This document shows, piece after piece, positions 26,476 to 35,500 of a stretch of DNA of 64,000 nucleotides (position 1 is its first letter; each line of letters opens with the position of its first letter). The notes below the pieces were generated by a model, which was not told the DNA's origin, made no database searches, and saw only the letters and a list, made by a program, of their open reading frames with translations. A program made the position numbers and the translations under genes. The stretch is from DASRHT01 sp035293765 (GTDB lineage: Bacteria; Chloroflexota; Ktedonobacteria; Ktedonobacterales; Ktedonobacteraceae): contig DATGMF010000060.1 in the NCBI GenBank assembly GCA_035293765.1, positions 124,001 through 188,000 of the forward strand. The letters run 5' to 3'.

Positions 26476-27261
26476 ATGAGCTTCTCTCTCATGCTATATA
26501 ATGAGACCCGCAAACGCTTGCTAATCCTGTGGGATTATAAATCAGACATACTGACGCAGATCTTCATGATGATCTTGATCTTTGTCGGAGCAACCTTCCT
26601 GATCGGCGGAGGTCAGTTTCATCCAGACCAGATCACTTCGATGCTGCTGGGCTATACCGTGTGGTACTATGCTCGTCTGGTGATTACCAATACCAGTTCG
26701 GAGATGCTGGCGGAATCGCAGATTGGCACCCTGGAGCAAATATACATGAGCCCATCGCACCCGGCCTGGATTTTGCTGGCGCGCATGTTTGTGCTCCTGA
26801 TGACCTCAACGGTGATCGTAATTCTACCAACAATCCTGATTGCCACCCCGCTGGGAATTCACTTTCCCTTTCGCTGGGAGGGCCTGATCATTTTTGCGCT
26901 CATTCTGGCGGGTCTGTTTGGTTTTGCGCTCGCACTCTCGGGGGCGGCCCTCGTTTTCAAACAGATCGACACCCTGGCAGATTTAATCCAGAATGTCCTC
27001 TTATTCCTGACCGGTTCCCTGGTGCCAATTACCCATTTCCCGCAATGGCTGTTTGTTTTCGCTCAGACGCTGCCAATCACGCAGGGCATTCTCGTTCTGC
27101 GCAGCGTTGTCCTTGACGGCCAGCCATTAAGTACGACCTGGCATAATGGCAGTTTACCCGGGCTCCTTATTAACTCGCTCATTTATCTCTGCATCGGCAG
27201 GTTCGTGTATATCATCTGCGAAAGACATGCCAAGATGAAGGGATCATTGGGGCAATACTAG
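26476..27261 (+). CDS. ABC-2 type transporter permease
   Basis: A 261-residue membrane protein with about six hydrophobic segments (for example TQIFMMILIFVGATFLIGG and LILAGLFGFALALSGAALVF) and the ABC-2 layout of a short cytoplasmic N-terminus. The start at 26476 is fixed by AAAGGAGAACACC; a longer in-frame start lies in the intergenic repeat. It should form a dimeric pore driven by the preceding ATPase. The next gene is NRPS1. Confidence 0.9.
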   Translation: MSFSLMLYNETRKRLLILWDYKSDILTQIFMMILIFVGATFLIGGGQFHPDQITSMLLGYTVWYYARLVITNTSSEMLAESQIGTLEQIYMSPSHPAWILLARMFVLLMTSTVIVILPTILIATPLGIHFPFRWEGLIIFALILAGLFGFALALSGAALVFKQIDTLADLIQNVLLFLTGSLVPITHFPQWLFVFAQTLPITQGILVLRSVVLDGQPLSTTWHNGSLPGLLINSLIYLCIGRFVYIICERHAKMKGSLGQY

Positions 27262-27301
27262 CCTCTGTCCTGAGAGCAGAGCACAAAAGAGAGATGTGGC
27301 T

Positions 27302-30300
27302 ATGGTAACAAAAGAAGCAACGGCAAAACAACACTCAGCCTTCTCGGCGACCAAACGAGCATTGCTGGAGAAGCGCTTGCGCGGCGATTCTGCTCTGGCC
27401 CTTATTCCTAAGCGACCAGATGCAGAATTTGCTCCAACCACTTTTTCGCAGCAACGCCTCTGGTTCCTCGATCAATTGGAACCAGGGACCGCTACTTATA
27501 ATATCCCCATCGCGATGCGCATTCGCGGACCGCTCGATAGCACCATACTTGAGCAATGCCTCAATGAACTGGTAAGGCGGCACGAAACCTGGCGCACAAC
27601 CTTTGAAAGTCGCGATGGCATTCCTGTTCAGCACATTGGTCAGCCCCACCCAATAGAGCTATCCGAGCTTGATCTTGCGTCTCTACCGGAAAGTAACCGT
27701 GAGCACGAGGCCATACGACTCGCCACTGAATATGCACAAATGCCATTTGACCTGGCTACCGGGCCATTGGTACGCGTACTGCTGCTCCGCCTGAACGACG
27801 GTAGGGGCAGCTCCCACGATGAAGCAGGGAACTACCGGTTGCCCAGGGCAGGGGCCAGCCCTGCCCCTACGTCTCCCGAAGAGGATTTCCTCTTCGTCCT
27901 GGTGCAGCATCATAGCATTTCGGATGGCTGGTCCATCGGGATTATCCTGCAGGAAATCGCAGTACTCTATGAAGCTTTTCAAGCACAAAAGCCTTCTCCT
28001 TTGCCCGAATTAGCCGTGCAGTACGCTGACTACGCCTGCTGGCAGCAACAGAAGTTGCAAGGGAAGGAGCTTGAAAGGCAACTTGCCTACTGGCAACAAC
28101 AATTAGAGGACGCGCCCGGGCCGCTGGATTTACCAGGCAGAGGAATCCACCAGGATTTACGAGCAGCACGAGGCGAGACGCATCACTTTCATTTCTCCAG
28201 AGCTTTGAGCGATCAATTACGGGCGCTGTGTCAGCAAGAAGGCGTGACGCTGTTTATGCTGATCCTGGCGGCCCTCCAGGTAGTGCTGCATCGTTACACG
28301 GATCAGGACGACTTGATGATCAGTACGTCTACCGCCAATCGGACGCTTCCCGAGTTGGAACCGATTGTGGGCTTTTTTGTCAATACCCTGGTCTTGCGTA
28401 CCAGCCTGGCGGGAGATCCCGCGTTTGAGGAACTGCTTAAAAGGGTGCAAAACGTATCCCTGGCTGCTTTTGCTCACCAGGAAGTACCTTTTGAAAGAGC
28501 CGTCGCTCGCGTGCCCGCGCTGCAAGTACACTTTATCCTCCAGAATACACCCTCACAGTCAAAGGAACTTTCAGCTATCACAGTTGAACGTATTGAGCTG
28601 GAAAATAATACCGCCAAATTTGATCTGTTTCTCAATGTAGAAGATGCATCTGAAATCTTCGGCTTTTTTGAATTTAACGCCGATCTTTTCGATACGGCAA
28701 CGATTCAACGCCTGCATATTCACTTCCAGCGCGTGCTGGAAGCGGCTGTCCAACATCCCGAGATGCAGCTATCTTCCTTTGCTCTGCTTACTGAAGAAGA
28801 GTGCCAGCAGATCCTTTTTGAGTGGAACAACACAGTTTGCCGCGATCAGCATTGCGGCTGTATCCATGAACTATTCGAGGCACAGGCAGCTCGCACGCCG
28901 CAACAGGCGGCGCTGGAATCCGAAGGCGTTATTCTAACCTACGAGGAGTTGAACCGCAAAGCCAATCAAGTCGCCCATTACCTGCGTAGCCTGGGGGTCG
29001 CTCCTGAGGTACCGGTGGGCCTCTGTTTAGAGCGTTCTATTGAACAGATGGTAGCGGTGCTGGGCATTTTGAAGGCGGGCGGAGCCTATCTTCCTCTGGA
29101 CCCTTCTTATCCAGCAGAACGCCTGGAGTGGATGCTGGCAGATGCGCAGGCGCCCATTTTGCTGACACAGAGCTCCCTGCTACCACGCCTGCCTTCGCAC
29201 GACTGTACGGTCGTTTGCCTCGATACCAGTCAGGACGTTCTCTCCGAGATGGCAACGACCAACCCACCGCTACTGGCGACAGAGGCAAACATGGCCTATA
29301 TCATTTACACTTCTGGCTCGACCGGGCAGCCAAAAGGGGTAATGATTGCTCATCGCTCTGTTGTCAATCATAGCCAGGCTATCGCGCGCCAGTATCATAT
29401 TGAGAGCAGCGACCGCATGCTACAATTCGCATCGTTGAGCTTTGATGCTGCTGGAGAAGAGCTTTATCCTACCTGGCTGAACGGCGCGACGCTGGTATTA
29501 CGGCCTGAACAACTGCCAACCTCGATTACGGCGCTGCACGACTTTATCAGGAAAGAACGCCTGACCATTCTCAACTTACCCACGACCTACTGGCATCAAT
29601 GGGTCACACAGCTCGTCGCCGTCGATGTAGCCATGCCCACACCTCTACGCCTGGTTATTGTGGGCGGCGAGTCGGTACAGCCCGCGCACTACCGGCAATG
29701 GTTGGATAGAGCTGGCACGCAAATCCAGTGGAGCAACACCTATGGGCCAACAGAGACGACGATCACGGCCATCCTGCATGCACCAGCAGAGGCCACCGAT
29801 CTCTCTGTTGAAACCACACCGATAGGCCGTCCCATCGCCAATATGCAGGCATATGTGCTGGATCGCCGCCTCCAACCTGTCCCCATCGGGGCAACGGGTG
29901 AAATATATCTTGGAGGCGTGGGGCTGGCTCGCGGCTATCTTAATCGGCCCGACTTGACCGCTGACCATTTCATCCCCAATCCTTACGGTCCGGCTGGTAC
30001 AAGATTGTACCGCACCGGCGATCTGGCTCGCTACCTCAGCGATGGGAATATGCTCTATGTTGGACGCAGCGATCAGCAGGTCAAAATTCGCGGCTACCGC
30101 ATCGAGTTGGGTGAGATTGAGAACGTGTTGCTACAACATCCCGCTATCGCCGAAAGCGCGGTTCTGGCGCAGGAAGATGCTTCCGGTGATAAATACCTGG
30201 TTGCCTACATTGTTAGCAATCAGGCAATTTTAACCGCGAGTGAGCTACGCCAGTTCTTGAGCCACCACCTGCCCGAGTATATGCTGCCCGCCAGCTATAT

Positions 30301-30721
30301 GTTCCTTGAACAATTCCCGGTCAACAGTAGCGGCAAAATCAACCGGCGCGCATTACCAGTTCCGACGCGGGATCGTCATGATAGCGCAGAAGCGTACGTA
30401 TCGCCTCGCACTCCTCTTGAGGAGGTGCTGGCGTGTGTCTGGTCTGATGTGCTCCATATCGAACGCGTCGGCATCTACGATAATTTCTTTGAGATCGGAG
30501 GACATTCGCTGCGAGCAACTCAGCTTGTCGCCCGTCTACAGGATATTTTTCCTGTCGATCTACCTCTCAAGCACATTTTTGAGCATCCAACTATCGCGAG
30601 CCTGGCAGAGGCGTTACTACAGGACGAAGGCCAGCGTGAAATGATCTCAATGACCGCAGAGCTATTCTTGATGGTAACGGATCTGTCGGACGAAAAGGTG
30701 GAAGCTTTACTAAAGGAGTAA
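27302..30721 (+). CDS. NRPS1: C-A-T module with a repeat inserted in the C domain
   Basis: A 1139-residue nonribosomal peptide synthetase module. A GTG at 27296 is also in frame, but the ATG at 27302 lies 8 bp from AAGAGAG and is preferred. The C domain (about 45-480) keeps HHSISDG at 203-209, so it looks active. Residues about 167-190, just before that motif, are encoded by a palindromic repeat (27801-27870). The A domain (about 500-1010) has YIIYTSGSTG and YGPTETT. Pocket residues read by alignment to GrsA are approximately D-A-E-T-I-G-T-I-T-K, an acidic pocket close to lysine-type codes, so a basic residue is likely. The T domain has GGHSL near 1066. The C-terminus (LSDEKVEALLKE) resembles a docking tail. 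It should receive the acyl chain from PKS3. Confidence 0.92.
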   Translation: MVTKEATAKQHSAFSATKRALLEKRLRGDSALALIPKRPDAEFAPTTFSQQRLWFLDQLEPGTATYNIPIAMRIRGPLDSTILEQCLNELVRRHETWRTTFESRDGIPVQHIGQPHPIELSELDLASLPESNREHEAIRLATEYAQMPFDLATGPLVRVLLLRLNDGRGSSHDEAGNYRLPRAGASPAPTSPEEDFLFVLVQHHSISDGWSIGIILQEIAVLYEAFQAQKPSPLPELAVQYADYACWQQQKLQGKELERQLAYWQQQLEDAPGPLDLPGRGIHQDLRAARGETHHFHFSRALSDQLRALCQQEGVTLFMLILAALQVVLHRYTDQDDLMISTSTANRTLPELEPIVGFFVNTLVLRTSLAGDPAFEELLKRVQNVSLAAFAHQEVPFERAVARVPALQVHFILQNTPSQSKELSAITVERIELENNTAKFDLFLNVEDASEIFGFFEFNADLFDTATIQRLHIHFQRVLEAAVQHPEMQLSSFALLTEEECQQILFEWNNTVCRDQHCGCIHELFEAQAARTPQQAALESEGVILTYEELNRKANQVAHYLRSLGVAPEVPVGLCLERSIEQMVAVLGILKAGGAYLPLDPSYPAERLEWMLADAQAPILLTQSSLLPRLPSHDCTVVCLDTSQDVLSEMATTNPPLLATEANMAYIIYTSGSTGQPKGVMIAHRSVVNHSQAIARQYHIESSDRMLQFASLSFDAAGEELYPTWLNGATLVLRPEQLPTSITALHDFIRKERLTILNLPTTYWHQWVTQLVAVDVAMPTPLRLVIVGGESVQPAHYRQWLDRAGTQIQWSNTYGPTETTITAILHAPAEATDLSVETTPIGRPIANMQAYVLDRRLQPVPIGATGEIYLGGVGLARGYLNRPDLTADHFIPNPYGPAGTRLYRTGDLARYLSDGNMLYVGRSDQQVKIRGYRIELGEIENVLLQHPAIAESAVLAQEDASGDKYLVAYIVSNQAILTASELRQFLSHHLPEYMLPASYMFLEQFPVNSSGKINRRALPVPTRDRHDSAEAYVSPRTPLEEVLACVWSDVLHIERVGIYDNFFEIGGHSLRATQLVARLQDIFPVDLPLKHIFEHPTIASLAEALLQDEGQREMISMTAELFLMVTDLSDEKVEALLKE
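27801..27870. repeat. 70-bp palindromic element inserted in frame in the NRPS1 C domain (family 1)
   Basis: The element is bounded by perfect 10-bp terminal inverted repeats, GTAGGGGCAG and CTGCCCCTAC. The inside matches the intergenic element after PKS3 and contains a second nested palindrome (AGGGCAGGGGCCAGCCCTG). It encodes the extra loop RGSSHDEAGNYRLPRAGASP of the C domain. No direct target duplication is obvious. Confidence 0.8.
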
Positions 30722-30727
30722 ATACCT

Positions 30728-31489
30728 GTGAGCGAAACGATGGTTTCCAGTGCCTGGGTGAAACTCAATCCCAATCCACACGCACGCAGGCGCGTGCGCC
30801 TCTTCTGTTTTCCGTATGCGGGAGGGGGTAGTTCAGCATATCTCCCCTGGGTGAATGAGATTGCGCCGGAGATAGAAATTTGTCCGGTACAGCTCCCTGG
30901 CAGAGAGGGGCGCATGCGCGAGCGCCCATTTACACATATGGAGCCGTTGATCGAAACACTGGCGGAGGTTCTGCAACCTTACCTGGATGTGCCTTTTGCT
31001 TTCTATGGACATAGTTTAGGGGCGCTGATAAGCTTCGAGCTGGCCCGGCAGTTGCGCCGGCAGCATGGCCCAACCCCGACACAGCTCCTGGTATCCGGCT
31101 GCCATGCCCCCCAGCTTCCTCTGAGCGATGAGCCGGTCCATCAGTTGCCTGACGAAGAGTTCGTGCAGGCGCTGCGGCGCTTCAACGGCACGCCAGACGC
31201 GGTTTTGCAGGACGCTGACCTTATGCGCTTGCTTTTACCGCTGCTCCGCGCAGACTTCGCCATCTACGAGACATATACTTATACGCCCGAGGAGCCCCTT
31301 AGCTGTCCGATTGCGGCCTATGGTGGGCTGCATGATTTCCGAGCGAGCCGAGAGTCGGTCGAAGCGTGGAAGCAGCAGACGGAGCATAAATTTGTTTTCC
31401 GCATGTACGCGGGCGACCATTTTTTCATCCATACGAAGAGAAGAGTTCTTTTGCAGGGCCTTTACCAGGATATGACGCCTTTTCTTTAG
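30728..31489 (+). CDS. Type II (editing) thioesterase
   Basis: A 253-residue alpha/beta hydrolase with FCFPYAGGG, the nucleophile motif GHSLGA and a late GDHFF containing the catalytic His. This is the pattern of external thioesterases that clear misprimed carrier proteins in PKS/NRPS systems. It starts at a GTG; the GGAG of its ribosome site overlaps the NRPS1 stop (GGAGTAA), so the two are probably coupled. It is the last gene of the left operon and is followed by a strong hairpin at 31529-31561. Confidence 0.92.
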   Translation: MSETMVSSAWVKLNPNPHARRRVRLFCFPYAGGGSSAYLPWVNEIAPEIEICPVQLPGREGRMRERPFTHMEPLIETLAEVLQPYLDVPFAFYGHSLGALISFELARQLRRQHGPTPTQLLVSGCHAPQLPLSDEPVHQLPDEEFVQALRRFNGTPDAVLQDADLMRLLLPLLRADFAIYETYTYTPEEPLSCPIAAYGGLHDFRASRESVEAWKQQTEHKFVFRMYAGDHFFIHTKRRVLLQGLYQDMTPFL

Positions 31490-31528
31490 CCTTAGGACGC
31501 GCTAAAGCGGGTCACTACGAGTAAATTT

Positions 31529-31561
31529 ATCAGGGAACGACGCGCCGCATCGTTCCCTGAT
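31529..31561. terminator. Probable bidirectional terminator hairpin
   Basis: A perfect 12-bp stem, ATCAGGGAACGA pairing with TCGTTCCCTGAT, around a 9-base loop. It lies in the 79-bp gap between two convergent genes (type II thioesterase and diiron oxidase). T-runs are weak on both sides (AAATTT on the minus-strand exit), so termination efficiency is uncertain. Confidence 0.65.
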
Positions 31562-31568
31562 GGCGCAA

Positions 31569-32513
31569 TTAAAAGGTTGGCAGTGGTGGAACTGCCGGCA
31601 ATTCCACGTTCAGGCCGATCACCTTGAGCTTCTTCGTCAGCGAGCTAAACCCGTAGCGTTGCGTTTGCCAGGGGTCTTCATGCCGGGCGAGCGCATCAGG
31701 GATTGAGGACTCCACAGGCGCCAGAGCATCAAGCGCCACCGGTGCATAGAGTTGAATCGCATCGAGCACAACGTCTTTGTAAGACGCATCTTCCTGCAGC
31801 ATATCGCGCAAAAACTTGACGCCAAAAAGCACATGGCGCGACTCATCGCGCGCGACTGCCGTAAAGCCTCCCCTGAACCCTGGGAAGAGATTTTTCTTGC
31901 GGAAGTATTCGAGCAAATAGCGTTGTCCGGCCAAGGCCAGCGTCCCCTCGGCAATTACATGGTAAAGCGTCACCCCCTCAATCAGCAGGGCTCTATTCTC
32001 CGGCTCGCAGCGCAAACGCTGCGCCATATCCGCCAACGCATCGACCAGAATAACACGCATAGACGCATTCATATATTGTTGTGTCATGAGCAGCCTGTCT
32101 TCGATCTTCCCCTCCTCAACCCGCAGCACCTCGCGGAAGAAACGATCAAAGAAAATAGTATGACGCGACTCATCGACCAACTGCGTTGTCACAAAGAAGC
32201 GCATCTCCTCATCGGGCATGGCAATCACATAAGGGGCCAGGGCATCGGTCACGCTGGCCTCTCCCTGGAAGAAAGAGGCCATGACGCTAATAAAATTATC
32301 CTGCTCGTCCTCCGTCATATGATTCCATTGCATAATATCATGCGAGAAATCGATATCACGCGCCTGCCAGTGCTGGCGCTCCCAGCGATAATAGAGATCC
32401 CGGTAAGAAGGGAGATGGACCAATCCTTCATCGATACTCTGCAAAACGGCATCGATTGGCGTCCGCTGCAATTGCTGCAAAGATGCGACTTCAGATAATG
32501 CATCAATGGACAT
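31569..32513 (-). CDS. R2-like diiron oxidase (R2lox-like)
   Basis: A 314-residue ferritin-like protein. The start at 32513 is fixed by AAAGGAG shortly before the ATG; longer frames run into NRPS2. Likely metal ligands are Glu85 (QGEASV), Glu115 and His118 (DESRH), Glu189 (YHVIAEG), and Glu224 and His227 (DESRH). Val88 at Glu+3 and Tyr184 at Glu-5 fall where R2-like ligand-binding oxidases have their Val-Tyr ether cross-link pair. R2lox proteins hold Mn/Fe or Fe/Fe and a long-chain fatty acid-like ligand. It is the last gene of the FAAL2-NRPS2 operon, 10 bp after NRPS2, so oxidation of an acyl or peptide intermediate is a reasonable guess. An ordinary ribonucleotide reductase R2 is less likely because no R1 gene is nearby. 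Confidence 0.75.
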   Translation of the reverse strand: MSIDALSEVASLQQLQRTPIDAVLQSIDEGLVHLPSYRDLYYRWERQHWQARDIDFSHDIMQWNHMTEDEQDNFISVMASFFQGEASVTDALAPYVIAMPDEEMRFFVTTQLVDESRHTIFFDRFFREVLRVEEGKIEDRLLMTQQYMNASMRVILVDALADMAQRLRCEPENRALLIEGVTLYHVIAEGTLALAGQRYLLEYFRKKNLFPGFRGGFTAVARDESRHVLFGVKFLRDMLQEDASYKDVVLDAIQLYAPVALDALAPVESSIPDALARHEDPWQTQRYGFSSLTKKLKVIGLNVELPAVPPLPTF

Positions 32514-32523
32514 AGCTTCTCCT

Positions 32524-35500
32524 TTAAATCCTATGCTCGGACAACACATGAGAGAGATCTGACAGGTTACACTCCAGATTCGCTGTAAGATGTTCGAGCA
32601 AGACACGATACTGTGTATGGAACCGTTCAATCGTTGCGAGCTCAAATAGCTGTGTGTTGTACTCTGTACCAATTTCAAGGCCATGTTCATGCATTGTCAG
32701 CCCAACCGAGAGATCAAATTTAGCGGTGGAGGTATGGGTATCAAAGGACGTGATCTCCAACCCGGTGAGAGATAAATCTGACGAGGGTGTATTCTGGAAG
32801 ACAAAGAGGATCTGGAATAGCGGTGAGCGGTTCTGCTCTCTTTTAGGGCGCACAGCATCCACGACCTGCTCAAAAGGCACATCCTGATGCTCGTAGGCAT
32901 CTAGCGTCACTTCGCGCACACGATGCAGCAGGGCACGTACAGTCGGGTTGCCGGAAAGATCGACGCGCAGAGCCAGGGTATTGACAAAGAAACCAACCAG
33001 CCGCTCTAACTCGGGATGGGGACGGTTGGTAACAGGCGTGCCAATGGTGATATCCTCCTGACCACTATAATGAGCCAGCAAGATCATAAAGCCGGCCACC
33101 AGGATCATGAAGGGTGTGACTCCTTCTTGCTGGCTCAGCTCTGCTATCCGCTCGGCAAGGGCGAGAGGCCATTGCTGGGAAGTGGTGGCTCCCGGCGGGG
33201 AAGAGATCAGCGTGCGTGGATGGTCGGTTGGTAAATCCAGCGCGGGAGCACCGACTAATTGCCGCTTCCAGTAGGCAAGATGCGCCTCCAGTCGCTCCCC
33301 TTGCAGATTTTGGCGCTGCCAGGCCGCAAAATCGGCATATTGGATGGAGAGCTCTGGCAACGGGGAAGGACGACCCTCTGCAAAGGCGTTATAAATGACG
33401 CTGAGTTCATGCGCCATGATCCCCATCGACCAGCCATCGCTGATAATATGGTGCATGGTAAAAATCATGATGTGTCGCTGTTGTTCCAGGCGCAGAATAC
33501 GAACGCGCAACAGGGGACCACTGGCAAGATCAAAGGGGCGCTGCACTGTTGCCCGAATATCCTGCGAAATCGCGGCCTGGCGCTGCTCCGGCTCGCCAGC
33601 CGGGACTGCCATCACCTCAATAGCGATGGCAGGTAGCAGGTGAATGCATTGGATCGGCCCATTCGGTCCCTTAATAAAGGTCGTGCGCAGCACTTCATGG
33701 CGGCGCACAAGCTCACGCATACTTTGCCGGAAAACGGGCAGGTTAAAAGGCCCCGTGAGTTGCAGCACAACGGGAATGGTATAGGTGGCACTGCTACCCT
33801 CCAATTGATCCAGAAACCAGAGACGCTGCTGAGCAAAAGAGAGAGGGAGATCGCCTGTACGTGCGACCGGGACCAGAGGCATGCTCCCCAGGCTCTCAAC
33901 CTGCTTTTGTCCCGGCGCAGTAGTGGAAGCAATCGCCGTCGCAAGGTCTGCAATCGTGGGCGCGGCAAAAAACTGGCGAATAGAGAGCTCCATATGCAGT
34001 TCTTCACGGATAGCTGCCAGCACCTGCATCGCCAGCAATGAATGACCGCCAATCTCAAAGAAATTATCCTCTCGCCCCACCAGCGCTATCCTGAGCACAT
34101 TTTTCCAGATACCGGCAAGGGTTTCTTCCAAAGACCCTTGAGGGGGGCTTGCAATAGCATGCTCAATAAGATGCAATTGCTCTGGAGCTGGCAACTGCTT
34201 GCGATCAATTTTGCCGGTCACGGTGAGCGGAAAGCTGTTCACCGGTAAGATCACCGCTGGAAGCATATAGGAGGGCAGGCGTTTTTTGAGGGAGAGTCGC
34301 AGCCATGAAAGATCTAAGGTATGACCCTCTTCGGGCTGGACATAAGCGACCAGTTGCGACCGACCGGGCTGCTCCTCACGCAAAAGCACAACTGCGGCCT
34401 GGATCTTCGGCTGCTCACGCAAGATATGCTCGATTTCGCCCAATTCGATGCGATACCCTCGCAGTTTGATCTGCTGATCGACCCGCTCCACATAGATTAG
34501 CGCCCCATCCGCTCGCTGATAGACCTGATCGCCCGTTCGATACATCCGTTGCCCAGGCTGCTCGCTCAATGGGTCCGGTAGAAAGCGTCGCGCCGTTAAT
34601 GCGGGTCGTCCCAGATATCCTCTGCTTACGGCTTCACCGGCCAGATATAGCTCTCCTCGCACCCCGACCGGGACCGGATGCAACTGCGCATCCAGCACAT
34701 AGCAGCGCATATTGGGTACGGGCCAGCCAATGGGAAAAGCCCTCATGGCATCTGCTGCTGACAGGTCTACGGGTACGTCATATAAAGTTGCCGTTATCGT
34801 CGTCTCGGTTGGTCCATACGTGTTGCTCAAGCGCACTTTGTTGCCAGTTACTTCCAACCAGTGCTTTAAATGCTCGGCCTCCGCCTTCTCCCCTCCTATG
34901 ATGAGCAGACGTAAGGAGCTGGGCAAGAGCAACGGTCGCTGCTTCAACTCCTGGACCCACGCATGCCAGTAAGCCGTAGGAATATCCATTACGGTAATCT
35001 GCTGCTCCTCCAACCAGCGATGCAATTGCTCAAAGGAGGCATGTAGATCCGCCGGTCGTAGCACCAGAGCAGCGCCACGTAGCCAGGCATGGAAAATCTC
35101 TTCAATGGACGTATCGAAACTCAGAGCATTGAATTGCAACAAACGATCCTGGGTCCCTAATTGATAGTGTTGCGCGATCCCGCTGAGGCAACTCACGACA
35201 TTGTAGTGCGAGATAAGCACTCCTTTGGGATATCCCGTGGAGCCAGATGTGTAAATCACATAGGCCAGATTGTGCGGACGGACCCCACTGACGGGAGCAG
35301 CCTGACTTTCTGCTGCGAATAGCTGCTGAGAGGATGACAGACAGAGACAGTCACACCCCCGCTCCCGGAAACTCTTCCGATACGCTTCTCGTGTCAGCAC
35401 AAGCTTGATTCCGGCGTTCAGCAGCAAATACTCCAGGCGCTCGGGGGGCAAGTTTGTGTCCAGAGGAACATAGGTTCCGCCAGCCTTCAAGATCGCCAGC

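Noticed and set aside
31752..32498. A 248-codon plus-strand frame opposite the R2lox-like gene
   Set aside because: The minus strand encodes the full set of diiron ligands with a strong ribosome site; the plus frame has no recognisable domain.
31569..32513. Class I ribonucleotide reductase small subunit
   Set aside because: No large-subunit gene is adjacent, and the Val/Tyr pair and operon context fit an R2lox-like oxidase better. Phylogeny was not possible here.
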